A stretch of 64,000 nucleotides of DNA from Chryseobacterium salipaludis. Its GTDB lineage: Bacteria > Bacteroidota > Bacteroidia > Flavobacteriales > Weeksellaceae. The translations under genes and the position numbers were made by a program. The stretch covers positions 62,001 to 126,000 of the forward strand of contig NZ_JALHKS010000004.1 of NCBI RefSeq assembly GCF_022968825.1. The letters run 5' to 3'. The notes under the pieces were generated by a model. It was not told the DNA's origin. It was given only the letters and a program-made list of their open reading frames with translations, and ran no database searches. Every line of letters starts with the position of its first letter. The first letter of the stretch is position 1. Below, one piece after another: positions 43,694 through 52,981 of the stretch.

Positions 43694-44722
43694 ATGAAAG
43701 GACTTTATATAGTTGTGTTGATCGGCTTGTTTCTGATTACTTCCAGCTGCTCCAAAAATTCAGTGGAAGTAAAAGAGGGAAAAACAGCGACTGTTGATTC
43801 TGTATCTACAGCAAGTGATAGCGCTCAAGTCAAGACCTCCCTACCGGCTGTCTATAAAATGTATGGGTATGACAATTATAATGTAGGCTTTATTTCGCTG
43901 TCGGATTCTTACCGCCTGAGTGAACATCCGGACTCGCTTGCCATCCCCAAACTGAATCACAGCAAAGGAACACCCGTACCGCAACGAATCGTTCTGGACA
44001 ACACGTACCGCCAAAGATTATTAAAAAATGTAGGCATTACGGAAAATCAAACGCTTTTCGTTTATGATTACACCTCGAATACTACGACCTCTTTTCCGGT
44101 TGAAAACCTGACCACCGTTGCTTACTTAAGTGCTTACAGTTCACCTGAGTATGAGGATGTATCCCAATACGATTACCAAATTGGTTTCGAAATCCCCGAC
44201 CGTAAACTCAGCGCTGTAAAAGAATATTATAATACTTTCATCGCCATTGCGGATGAGAATCCATTTGACAAGGCTCAGATACAGGCGATCCAGTGGACAG
44301 CGTTGAACGATGAGGCGTTTCCGCAGATCAGTAAACCTTATCAGGAAAAGGTTAATAATCACACTACCTATAAAAATTATACATTCAGTACTTCGGCCCA
44401 TGAATATTTTTTGCGTGATTATGCAAATAAAGAATTCCCGCAGGAAGCCGACTTTCGTATTTTAATAGTTTCTGACAAACAAGGAAAAGTAGTCTTCGAG
44501 AGACTTTTCGAACAGCAGGACGGGATTTATATGGCACCGCTCAGCATGAAAAAAGGCGAACAAAACTACGACGGCGCCCGAAATCAATTTACGGGAAAGC
44601 TTTTTCCGAATCAGCCCGAGGTCATCTTCGGACTGCAGGATTACAGCTTCGGTTGTGAACCGATTATTTTTTTAACTAAAAAGAAAAGTGACATCAGCAC
44701 TAATTGTGATAACCGACATTAA
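43694..44722 (+). CDS. Lipoprotein of unknown function
   Basis: 342 residues. Signal peptide and lipobox (VLIGLFLITSSCSKNS, lipidated Cys near residue 19), then a Ser/Thr/Val-rich linker and a mixed alpha/beta domain of about 290 residues with no motif I recognise. Tyr and Asp are common (YKMYGYDNYNVGF, EDVSQYDYQIGFE). A start 70 bases after the Dph6-like stop gives no clear operon link. It and the following lipoprotein may form an envelope pair. Confidence 0.75.
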   Translation: MKGLYIVVLIGLFLITSSCSKNSVEVKEGKTATVDSVSTASDSAQVKTSLPAVYKMYGYDNYNVGFISLSDSYRLSEHPDSLAIPKLNHSKGTPVPQRIVLDNTYRQRLLKNVGITENQTLFVYDYTSNTTTSFPVENLTTVAYLSAYSSPEYEDVSQYDYQIGFEIPDRKLSAVKEYYNTFIAIADENPFDKAQIQAIQWTALNDEAFPQISKPYQEKVNNHTTYKNYTFSTSAHEYFLRDYANKEFPQEADFRILIVSDKQGKVVFERLFEQQDGIYMAPLSMKKGEQNYDGARNQFTGKLFPNQPEVIFGLQDYSFGCEPIIFLTKKKSDISTNCDNRH

Positions 44723-44744
44723 TATAAATACCTAATATTATTTT

Positions 44745-45566
44745 ATGAAAAATTTTTACCTTCTGCTTCTGTCCACTTTTATGCTTGTACTTTCCTGCCG
44801 CGCCGAAGATGATCCCGTTGTTACTGATGAACAAACCCTTTCACAGATGAAAGCTGATGTGTTTTATCCGGGTGCGGTGCCCTATGATAATTCTGCACTG
44901 TTTTTTAAGTTTGAATATAATTCGAAGCAACAGTTAACACGCAAAGCGGGAGGATTTCTTCCGGCCTCTGGTTCAACCGGCGGTCTCAGGTACTTTTCAG
45001 ATAAAATATATACCTCCTTTAGTTACAACGGCATTCAGATTACTGCAGAAAATAAAAGTTCTTCTGCTGATTTTACAGTTCAACCCGAAAAACGGATGTA
45101 CCTGCTCGATCAAAACAATCGCATCGTCGAAAAGGAAATTCCGCATACCAATTCTTATCTCGTTGCAAAGCAAACTTTTGTGTACGATGGTGATAGATTG
45201 ATCGAAATAAAGACGACTTATCCCAATATGCCTTATGACCCCAATGACCCGGATGATTATATCGAAACATGGCTGGAGAAATTCACTTATGACGACGGAA
45301 ATAACCTGATCAAAACCGAGAACGTGCAGCTCCACAATAGCAAGCCGGCGGGAATACGGATCGTGCGCACTTTTGGAAATTATGATACCGCAAAGAATGT
45401 ATGCAAATCATTATTTCTACTGGAAGACCTGATGTACCGTTCACTTTCGGCCAACAATTACCGAAACTATTCAGAAGAAGAATTTTGGTTTAATGAATTG
45501 CAAAGCAGCAAAACGCAAAGCTGGACCTTTAATTATGACAGTAACGGGCAGGTGATTATTAATTAA
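44745..45566 (+). CDS. Lipoprotein with YD/RHS-like beta motifs
   Basis: 273 residues. Signal peptide with lipobox LVLSCRAED (Cys near residue 18). The rest carries repeated short strands of the type FKFEYNSKQQLTRK, FVYDGDRLIEIKTTY, KFTYDDGNNLIKTE and FNYDSNGQVII, which resemble YD/RHS-type units found in many Bacteroidota lipoproteins. The function is unknown. It starts 22 bases after the previous lipoprotein gene, so the two are probably co-transcribed. Confidence 0.78.
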   Translation: MKNFYLLLLSTFMLVLSCRAEDDPVVTDEQTLSQMKADVFYPGAVPYDNSALFFKFEYNSKQQLTRKAGGFLPASGSTGGLRYFSDKIYTSFSYNGIQITAENKSSSADFTVQPEKRMYLLDQNNRIVEKEIPHTNSYLVAKQTFVYDGDRLIEIKTTYPNMPYDPNDPDDYIETWLEKFTYDDGNNLIKTENVQLHNSKPAGIRIVRTFGNYDTAKNVCKSLFLLEDLMYRSLSANNYRNYSEEEFWFNELQSSKTQSWTFNYDSNGQVIIN

Positions 45567-45605
45567 AACTGACGACACGGCTCGGATTTCGCATAGAGTC
45601 GCTTT

Positions 45606-46319
45606 ATGAAACATGAGGAAATCCAGCGACCCCTTAAGCTAAGTACCAAAGAACAATTTACCGAAATAGAAGCGCCGTATCTGGAAGCCAGACAGACCGA
45701 AGATGACGCGCTGATTGATTTGCTTATCTCGCCGTTTTTGCTGACGGGAGAAAATGCAGATGCTTCACAGATTACAGGTTTTGATGAGGAAACCGCACAC
45801 CACTGCTATCAGGCATTCAATCAGATGACTTACAGCGTGGGCAAAATGGTGCGGCTAGCGGAGCTGAACCGGGACCATTTGGGCAGATTTATTCACCGGT
45901 ATTTTCAGCAGCACGATCCCTGCGAAGTAGCGGACCGAAATGCAGACTGCCGCAAATTAAACCCCAACAAAATGAAGGAAGGAACACTGCAGCTTACTTT
46001 TGCCAACCTGCGGAATATTCTGAGCTGCATTGTGAAAACCGATGAACGCTTTCATGACCTTGCCGGCCTGCAAATGCCGGAGCACAGAAGTAATTTCACC
46101 AAGGTGTACCAAAACTACATTACGGACCGCGACCGCTACACGCACGGTATTCTCTTTTTTACATATCCCTCGCTGGAACCGCTGCTTCGCGTACGGTCCG
46201 GTAAAAAGCTGAGATACATTACCCTGAATGAAAATATTTTCCTGGATAACCTGCGCACCTTTCAGTACCTCACCAATCTGGTTAAAGAGATGAAGGAACT
46301 TTTAAAGAGCAGTGAATAA
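45606..46319 (+). CDS. Hypothetical cytoplasmic protein
   Basis: 237 residues, no signal peptide or membrane helix. It is rich in charged residues with a central Cys/His cluster (HDPCEVADRNADCRKLNPNK). I do not recognise a family. The start is 39 bases after the lipoprotein stop on the same strand, and codon use looks like its neighbours, which supports a real gene. Confidence 0.68.
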   Translation: MKHEEIQRPLKLSTKEQFTEIEAPYLEARQTEDDALIDLLISPFLLTGENADASQITGFDEETAHHCYQAFNQMTYSVGKMVRLAELNRDHLGRFIHRYFQQHDPCEVADRNADCRKLNPNKMKEGTLQLTFANLRNILSCIVKTDERFHDLAGLQMPEHRSNFTKVYQNYITDRDRYTHGILFFTYPSLEPLLRVRSGKKLRYITLNENIFLDNLRTFQYLTNLVKEMKELLKSSE

Positions 46320-46400
46320 GCTATATTGTTTTAATCACCTTTTTAGTTGAAAAGCACCTTTCCGGTAATGTATCAATAAACCCGGAAAGCTTATAAATTG

Positions 46401-47473
46401 CTACTTCGGTTCCTCCAGCGCGTACACAGCAAAGCTGGCCAGCCAATGGTCGCCGCCATAATTTCCTTTAAACAAAAGCGGCAGTGCGTTTTGCAGAAAG
46501 CGGTCTGCTGTTGTTTCAAACTGTTTTTTCAGCCGGTGATTGTGCGGCAGTGATTTGGCAATTCCTTTCATCGTCCAGGCGCGCGAAAAAGACAGCCCGA
46601 CCAGATGCACCGTCTGGAATCGTTCAGATCACTGACAACCGGCATTTGCTCAATTCGATGAATACTGCGGCGTTCATAAAATTTATTCAGCCATTTTACA
46701 AATTCCCGCTGAGGCAACACACGACGCATCAGGTCTGCAATTTCCAGGCTGGGTGAAAAGAAATCTGCACCATCCGGTTCCAGGTAAGCAGGTGTTTTGG
46801 TATTGTCAAGATAAAAGGTTTTCGCCTTTTCGGTCAGTTGCTTTTCAAAAGAAGCATCGCCGGCAGCCCGCGCCCAATCAAGTGCAAAAACCAATGCGAA
46901 GGCAGTATTCCCGTGAACTCCGGTTCGGTTTGGATAGGTTTGCTTCGGCAAATAATCTTTCCATTTTGTCAGGATTTTGTCGGTAAGCGGTTTCAGATGT
47001 TGGTGCCAGCATCTCGAACGCGGGTCGTCCCAGGTGATTAGCTCTTCATCCAGTTTCATAATCCAGGCCCAGCCGTAGGTGCGCTCGAAGGTGCCGGTGA
47101 GCTGATATTTTGTGAAGTAATCAGCTTCGGCCTGCAGTTTTTCTTTGGCAAAGGAATTCTCCAATAATGCCTCAATCTCTTTCGCGGAAGACAGATGGGG
47201 TTTGGTCTTCAGCAGGCGCACGAGCATCCAGTGACCGTGTACAGAACTATGCCAGTCGAAACAGCCATAAAAAGAAGGATGCAAATCTTTCGGGCTTAGC
47301 GTAACTTCGCCGGCCTTATTAATGGTGTGCGCCGTTTTATTAGGATACTCCTCGTTAATGCAGTGAAGCGGTTTTTCAGCCAACTGGGCTGCCATGTTAT
47401 CAGTAAATGCTAGGGAATTTTGAGCCAGGACAAAGGATGGCAAAATAAGGACGGCCAGACAAAGTTTTTTCAT
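46401..47473 (-). pseudogene. DUF2891 protein gene with a frameshift
   Basis: Signal peptide (KKLCLAVLILPSFVLAQ) and about 285 residues of DUF2891 run in one frame from 47473 (LHCINEEYPNKTAHTINKAG, HPSFYGCFDWHSSVHGHW). Near 46610-46640 the family sequence moves to another frame, where VHLVGLSFSRAW and NYGGDHWLASFAVYALEEPK complete the domain to 46401. The shift equals one missing base. Joined, the two parts give about 355 residues, a normal DUF2891 length. Either a pseudogene or a sequencing error. Many DUF2891 proteins are secreted; the function is unknown. Confidence 0.82.
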
Positions 47474-47550
47474 TTTTTAAAAGTACGTAAACTAGTATTA
47501 GGAATGAAGAACAATTTAATATCGGAAAGTTGTCAACTAATACCCATTAC

Positions 47551-47840
47551 TTTCTCGAAATCCTGGGCGCTACTTTCATTTTTATTTTGCTGCACCGGCT
47601 TTTTCCTTTGTTGCAGCCTACTCCGATCGTGTTGGAGACCGGATTAAAGGCCACGAACGCGTTCTGCTGAAGGACGGCGAACTGCTGCGCGAAGCCATGA
47701 AGAAGAGCAGCCTGAGCTGTCAGGAAGTGATGCAGTCTTTAAGGCAGAACGCCCAAACGGAAGACATCAGTAAAGTAAAAACGGCCACGCTGGAACGCAG
47801 CGGTGAGATCAGTGTGATTTTAAAAGAGGTTAAAAAGTAA
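47551..47840 (+). pseudogene. Truncated, frameshifted DUF421 (YetF-like) gene
   Basis: Only the C-terminal part of a DUF421 membrane protein is left. FLEILGATFIFILLHRLF (a membrane-helix end) is read in one frame from 47551; after a one-base loss in a T-run near 47601 the cytoplasmic domain follows in a second frame as AAYSDRVGDRIKGHERVLL, KDGELLREAMKKSSLS and LERSGEISVILKEVKK to the stop at 47840. The family usually has about 160-220 residues with two to three N-terminal helices, of which most are missing here. No start codon in context. A decaying remnant. Confidence 0.72.
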
Positions 47841-47979
47841 TTTTACTTTACGATAAAATACCACTTTCGGCTGATTGGAATATTTTAATACTATTTATTT
47901 TACTTTTATTTGCAAAGGTTTGCTTCTTGCATATTAACTACCGTAAAACTTCTTAATATTACCTAAATAACAGGACTTA

Positions 47980-48371
47980 ATGAAATTCACTACTCTTAAA
48001 ATAACGGCTGTTGCCCTTGTTTCTACCTTAGTCACCTCCTGCGCGCAGCGGCTTACCGGCACCTGGACTGTTCAGCTCTACGAGACGGTGACACCCGGAC
48101 AGCCGGGTGTGCCTCTGCAAAACATTGGAACCATGAAATTTAAAAACAACGGCACCGGCGAAAAAGATCTGGATTATACCGTACTGGACATCACCAGAGC
48201 GGAGCACGTACCTTTAAATGGACATGGAACGATGGTAAATATGTTTCGATAACGGGCGATGATTCTGTATTTTCCAAAACGTGGATTATTATTGAAAATA
48301 AACGTAACCACCCGAAATGGAAATCCACCGACGGCACCAATCATATTCAGATTTTGGAACTAAGAAAATAA
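47980..48371 (+). pseudogene. Lipocalin-like lipoprotein gene with a frameshift
   Basis: Lipobox VTSCAQ near residue 21, then a lipocalin-like start GTWTVQLYETVTPGQPG and IGTMKFKNNGTGEKD in the first frame, which stops at 48252. The family sequence goes on in another frame as FKWTWNDGKYVSITGDDS, FSKTWIIIENK and STDGTNHIQILELRK to 48371. The switch is at the TTT of CCTTTAAATGG near 48211; one more T would restore it. Restored, it would be about 130 residues, normal for such small Flavobacteriia lipoproteins. Confidence 0.78.
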
Positions 48372-48424
48372 ACTGACAATCTTTATCATTTATACGTACC
48401 TTGGCGTTTAGATAATCAAAAGTA

Positions 48425-48967
48425 ATGGTGATAAGCCTGCAAGAATTTGAGGCACGAATTGAGCGTGATTACGCCAAAAATAAATTCCTGGCCTATGGGA
48501 CGGCTGCATTATTTCTTTTGATAGGCAACCTGATTCTCTACGAAATTATTTTCATCAATAACTTTACCTACGGAATGGGCCTCGGGCTGTTTGTATTTAG
48601 CGCAACGGTGGCTATTTATCTGATCGTCACAGGCGCACGCGGATTCGCTTATATTCCGGTGCTGACGCAAATTTATAAGATAGGATCTTATACTGCGGAA
48701 TCCGGATCGAAAAGAATGATTGAACAGGCAGCTTACAAAGCCGGTTTGCGCAGGCAATCTTTTCAGGGCTTTGGGCCGGTGATCCGCTATGAAAAGCCGG
48801 GTGTCTTTGGCATTGTATCTGTGGTGGAATTTTACTTTGCTGCCTCAGGGGTTTTTGCACACGTGCGGGTTCATAATCATCCGCTGGAATATATGACCTA
48901 TCAAGCCCGAAAAAAGCTTGTTTCCGCATTACAACGCGAGTTTGATGAAATTTCGGCTCAGCATTAA
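48425..48967 (+). CDS. Membrane protein of unknown function
   Basis: 180 residues with two predicted helices (about 24-45 and 50-70) and a soluble C-terminal part of about 105 residues (GFGPVIRYEKPGVFGIVSVV, HVRVHNHPLEYMTYQARKKL). I do not recognise a family. A terminator follows 19 bases after the stop. It is the first intact gene after the run of broken ones. Confidence 0.72.
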   Translation: MVISLQEFEARIERDYAKNKFLAYGTAALFLLIGNLILYEIIFINNFTYGMGLGLFVFSATVAIYLIVTGARGFAYIPVLTQIYKIGSYTAESGSKRMIEQAAYKAGLRRQSFQGFGPVIRYEKPGVFGIVSVVEFYFAASGVFAHVRVHNHPLEYMTYQARKKLVSALQREFDEISAQH

Positions 48968-48985
48968 GAAAATTGGTATTCATAA

Positions 48986-49015
48986 AAAATCCGGCTTGTG
49001 TGCACAAGCCGGATT
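48986..49015. terminator. Bidirectional terminator, 14-bp perfect stem
   Basis: AAATCCGGCTTGTG / CACAAGCCGGATTT with a two-base loop, between convergent genes ending at 48967 and 49037. Confidence 0.85.
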
Positions 49016-49036
49016 TGTTATTGAAAAAAGGTGAAA

Positions 49037-49963
49037 TTAAAATTTCAAATCACCGTTTACTTCGCGAACTGCTTTGGCAGCGGTTGCAAATTTTTCTTTC
49101 TCCTTGTCTGTCAGTTCGATTTCCACAATCTTTTCTACACCTTTCGCGCCGATGATCGCCGGAACGCCCAGGCAGATATCAGACTCGCCGTATTCGCCGT
49201 CGAGCATCAGCGAACAAGGAATCATTTTTTTCTGGTCACATACGATGGACTGCACCAAAACGGATACCGCAGCACCCGGTGCATACCAGGCAGAAGTTCC
49301 CAACAGCTTGGTTAAGGTAGCACCGCCAACTTTTGTTTCTTCAGTCACGTAGTTTTGCTTGTCTTCAGATAAAAATTCAGTTACAGGAACGCCGTTGCGC
49401 GTTGCTTTGCTGAGTAAGGGAACCATTCCGGTATCGCTGTGTGCCGCGATCACCATACCATCCACATCTGAAATCGGACATTCCAACGCTTCGGCCAAAC
49501 GATATTTGAAACGAGCCGAATCCAGCGCGCCGCCCATACCGATTATTCTTTCTTTTGGCAGACCTGATGTTTTGTGCACCAGATACGTCATCGTATCCAT
49601 TGGATTAGAAACTACGATGATAATGACGTCCGGTGAGTGCTTTACCAGATTTTCAGTTACTTCTTTCACGATCCCGGCGTTGATGCCGATGAGTTCTTCG
49701 CGGGTCATGCCCGGCTTTCTTGGGATTCCGGAGGTAATTACCGCAACCTGTGACCCGGCTGTTTTGGTGTAATCACCGGTGGTTCCGGAAATGCGGGTAT
49801 CAAAACCGTTCAGCGAAGCAGTTTGCATCAGGTCCATGGCTTTCCCTTCGGCAAAACCTTCCTTGATGTCTACCAACACCACTTCTGACGCGAAGTTTTT
49901 CATCGCGATGTATTCAGCACAGCTGGCACCTACTGCGCCCGCTCCTACTACCGTAACTTTCAT
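49037..49963 (-). CDS. mdh: Malate dehydrogenase
   Basis: Interconverts malate and oxaloacetate with NAD in the TCA cycle. A 308-residue LDH-like MDH: VTVVGAGAVGASCAEYIA dinucleotide motif, IPRKPGMTREELIGIN with the substrate-binding Arg, VVSNPMDTMTYL, GALDSARF, and the catalytic HSDTGMVPL with the active-site His. The Asp in VVLVDIKEG points to NAD rather than NADP. Length agrees with the LDH-like type. A single gene on the minus strand. Confidence 0.96.
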   Translation of the reverse strand: MKVTVVGAGAVGASCAEYIAMKNFASEVVLVDIKEGFAEGKAMDLMQTASLNGFDTRISGTTGDYTKTAGSQVAVITSGIPRKPGMTREELIGINAGIVKEVTENLVKHSPDVIIIVVSNPMDTMTYLVHKTSGLPKERIIGMGGALDSARFKYRLAEALECPISDVDGMVIAAHSDTGMVPLLSKATRNGVPVTEFLSEDKQNYVTEETKVGGATLTKLLGTSAWYAPGAAVSVLVQSIVCDQKKMIPCSLMLDGEYGESDICLGVPAIIGAKGVEKIVEIELTDKEKEKFATAAKAVREVNGDLKF

Positions 49964-50077
49964 ATAAAGTAATTTTTATTAAAAAATATTTTCTGCGTAT
50001 GCGCTGTAAATTTACAAAATATCGGCTGCAGGAGCAACATACCGGCAGCAATAGTTTTACGCTGAAAAAGGACGGCT

Positions 50078-50647
50078 TTAAGAATGCAAAAGCATAAAAG
50101 AATAGGCTTTTTCCGCACCGGCGATTACCTTATCGAAATCAGCAGGCTGCACTTTTTCGTCCAGCACTTTTTTAAACTGAAGCCACATGGGGCCGGTATC
50201 CTTCCCGTAACTTTTAAGGAAATAAAAATGATGATCCGCAAACTCAGGGAGCTTTGACAAATGTTTAGCAATAACCTGCCCGCCCAGTGTCGCGCCTTCC
50301 ATCACGTAGAGTATTCCCAGCGCTTCGTGCACATCCGGAATGCCCGCATTGAGGACCGGACCCGGAAAAGGAAGATCGAGCTCTGCAAAATCCTGGCGCA
50401 GCAGCGGCAGTTTCTCTCTTGCGGATAGGTGCAATTCCTTTGATAATTCGTCGGGAATCGCGGCCATGACTGCGGGTTCAAATTGTTGAAGCAGTTTCGC
50501 ATTAATCTGAAGCATCGCCAGATAATCAGTGAAGGTAAAAGTTCCTTTGAAAATTTTCTCTGCCTGCATCAGCTGTTCGGCAGCATCGTGTGAATCTTGT
50601 GTTTTTTCTTTCAGAAAGGTAGAAAGTGCCTGCATTTGTGTTTGCAT
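50078..50647 (-). CDS. bphO: Heme oxygenase, biliverdin-forming (BphO-like)
   Basis: A 189-residue all-helical protein with the proximal heme ligand in TQDSHDAAEQLMQ near residue 20 and the distal-helix stretch ILYVMEGATLGGQVIAKHL. It opens heme to biliverdin, the chromophore of bacteriophytochromes. The gene starts two bases after the bphP stop, so the two are surely one operon, and its job is most likely to supply BphP rather than free iron. Confidence 0.92.
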   Translation of the reverse strand: MQTQMQALSTFLKEKTQDSHDAAEQLMQAEKIFKGTFTFTDYLAMLQINAKLLQQFEPAVMAAIPDELSKELHLSAREKLPLLRQDFAELDLPFPGPVLNAGIPDVHEALGILYVMEGATLGGQVIAKHLSKLPEFADHHFYFLKSYGKDTGPMWLQFKKVLDEKVQPADFDKVIAGAEKAYSFMLLHS

Positions 50648-50649
50648 AT

Positions 50650-52896
50650 TTATTCGGTATCAGCATCTGCGGACTGGGTAGCAGGAACAGGTAACACTGC
50701 TTTATCCGGAGATGGGAAAGCCAGCACAAATTCCGTACCCTGTTCCACTTCGGCATTGCAGATAATGGAACCTCCGAGCCTTTCCATCAGGCGGTGTACA
50801 ATAGACAGCCCGACACCGTTCCCCTGGAAACCGCGCGCATTATCCAGACGGGTGAAGATTTTGAACAGGTTCGCGTATTCATGTGGAGGAATTCCAATGC
50901 CATTGTCGCGAATTCGGTACAAAATCCGGTCGCCATCCTGCTGGCCGCTGATGTAGATGGTCGGAATATCTGCTTTGGAGCTGTATTTAACAGCATTGCC
51001 AATAACGTTTTGGAAAATCTGCGTCAGCATGGTATGGTCAGCCAGCACATCCGGGCAATTGTCGATATGAATAATCGTGTGATCGCTGCCGAAAGTCAGG
51101 CGCACATCGGCTACCACTTTTTCAATTAAAGGCCGTGTGGAAATTACTTCTGTTTTCAATTCCGATGATTTTGCACGGCTGAGCTGCAGCACATTGCGCA
51201 TCATTTGTTCCATTCCTTCGATTTCATGGAGGATGCTCTGCAACTTCCGTTGCACTTCCGGATTGCTGCGCTGTGAATTTTGAAGCAGTTGTGCATTTAG
51301 TTTCATCACCGTCAGCGGCGTTCCCAAATCGTGAGAAATGGTATAGGAGAAACTGTCCAGTTCTTCGTTAAGTGATTTTAACTCTTCATTCAGATGCAGG
51401 ATTTTCTTGCTGTGCGAAACAGAAGTTTCCAGAATCAGTGGAATCAGTTTCTCTACGGCGATGATATTTTTATTTTGCCAATGGCGGGATTTTCCCTGGA
51501 TATCTTCCAGGTAGATAGCAAATGACTTTCGCGGCGAAACCATCATTTTTTCGACGCCGTAATGATTAATATTTCCGGGTGTTTTTTTGGCATAACCGGC
51601 CCATTTAATATAATCACGGTATTCGCGGCGGAACCACATCAGAATCTGCTGCTTCGTACCCTCGAGGTCAGCAATGAAAACACCGGCGCCGCTGGTGTCG
51701 AGGTTAAATTGTTCGCCATGATCGCGCAGAAACGAGTCACTGTAATAAATTTTCTCCTGATTTCCCTGATGCCAGGCGGCAATCTGCCGCAGAGAATCAG
51801 CATTGGGTACAGCGCCCACCGTTTTAATTTTATCCTGAACGATGATGGCCATGCCGTCGCAGTCCACAATACTTTTCAGCACAGAAATATTATTGAAAAG
51901 TGCATCGGTCAGCGTACTTTGCTCTTGGAAGCGATTCCGAAGGTATCGTGTTTTTTCGTTAAACTCGGTTAAATCATCCAGCTTTTGCTGTGCCTTTAAA
52001 GACATATAAGCGTTCGCCGCCAAAGTAGTAAACACTTCCGCACGGATCCGGTTGGCCAAATCAATATGTTTTGGTTCAGCGTTCTGGCAGGTAAGCAGGC
52101 CCCACAGGCGGTTCTCCACGATAATAGAGGTGCTGAAACTGGAAGAAGCACCCGAGTTTCTGATGTACTGCGCATGAACCGGCGACATGGCGCGCACGGA
52201 GCTGTAGGTAAGGTCAATGGCATCCGCTGTCTGACTGAGAATCGGTACCGGTTCGGCGTGTGCATTGCTGAATATACGTTCTCTTTTTTTTAGATACAGG
52301 GCTCTGGCCTGACGCGGAATATCGCTCTCGGGATAGTGCAGTCCCAAAAAGTTTTCGAGGCCGGAATGGTTAGATTCTGCAATGACTTTACCGGTCCCAT
52401 CATCCAGGAAACGGTAGACCATCACGCGGTCATATCCGATCATATTGGAAATAGAAGAGACCAGGTTATCCCAGATTTCGGCGGTCGTTTGCAACGTATT
52501 GGGTGTGGCGTATTTATTTGAAATATATACTTTCTGAGAATTGGATTTCACCATCTTCTCAAACTCCAGAAAGATGTGGCCATCATAGCGATAAAGCAGA
52601 AAATGATACAAGTTGCCACTGAGGCGAATTTTATCAACAAAATATTCGCTTTCTTTTTCAACGAAATTATCAAGGTTACTATACAGTTCGCTGTGAAGAA
52701 GACGATTGAACAGGCCCGGAAGCTCTGCCACGGATTTACCCAAAAGAGGCTGTTGCACCTGAAATAATTCGGGAACATTCTGGCTGTAAAAGCGGATGGT
52801 TTTGGTGCGCTCATTCAGTCCGATTAAGTATCCATAATCCTGGATGTGTCCGGGAATATGAATTTCTTCTTCGTGACACTCTATATATTCCTTCAT
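50650..52896 (-). CDS. bphP: Bacteriophytochrome histidine kinase
   Basis: A 748-residue light-sensing kinase: PAS (1-120), GAF (130-300), PHY (320-490) and histidine kinase (510-745). The biliverdin-binding Cys is residue 7 (IECHEEEIHIPGHIQDYG). The GAF domain has YPESDIPRQARALYLK (the conserved Asp of the PASDIP motif) and MSPVHAQYIRNSG with the chromophore His. The kinase has FSYTISHDLGTPLTVMK (phosphorylated His), IGNAVKYSS and RIRDNGIGIPP. It is soluble. No response regulator is fused or adjacent, so its output partner is elsewhere. Confidence 0.95.
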   Translation of the reverse strand: MKEYIECHEEEIHIPGHIQDYGYLIGLNERTKTIRFYSQNVPELFQVQQPLLGKSVAELPGLFNRLLHSELYSNLDNFVEKESEYFVDKIRLSGNLYHFLLYRYDGHIFLEFEKMVKSNSQKVYISNKYATPNTLQTTAEIWDNLVSSISNMIGYDRVMVYRFLDDGTGKVIAESNHSGLENFLGLHYPESDIPRQARALYLKKRERIFSNAHAEPVPILSQTADAIDLTYSSVRAMSPVHAQYIRNSGASSSFSTSIIVENRLWGLLTCQNAEPKHIDLANRIRAEVFTTLAANAYMSLKAQQKLDDLTEFNEKTRYLRNRFQEQSTLTDALFNNISVLKSIVDCDGMAIIVQDKIKTVGAVPNADSLRQIAAWHQGNQEKIYYSDSFLRDHGEQFNLDTSGAGVFIADLEGTKQQILMWFRREYRDYIKWAGYAKKTPGNINHYGVEKMMVSPRKSFAIYLEDIQGKSRHWQNKNIIAVEKLIPLILETSVSHSKKILHLNEELKSLNEELDSFSYTISHDLGTPLTVMKLNAQLLQNSQRSNPEVQRKLQSILHEIEGMEQMMRNVLQLSRAKSSELKTEVISTRPLIEKVVADVRLTFGSDHTIIHIDNCPDVLADHTMLTQIFQNVIGNAVKYSSKADIPTIYISGQQDGDRILYRIRDNGIGIPPHEYANLFKIFTRLDNARGFQGNGVGLSIVHRLMERLGGSIICNAEVEQGTEFVLAFPSPDKAVLPVPATQSADADTE

Positions 52897-52913
52897 AAAA
52901 AGACTTATTAACT

Positions 52914-52921
52914 CAAAGGTA
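52914..52921 (-). promoter_or_regulatory. -7 element TACCTTTG of bphP-bphO
   Basis: Exact TAnnTTTG match 18 bases upstream of the bphP ATG, so the leader would be about 13 bases. Confidence 0.45.
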
Positions 52922-52981
52922 GTTTTTTAATTAACATAATCAAAAAGAAATTAAATATTTTAATATAATTTTAAAATACGG

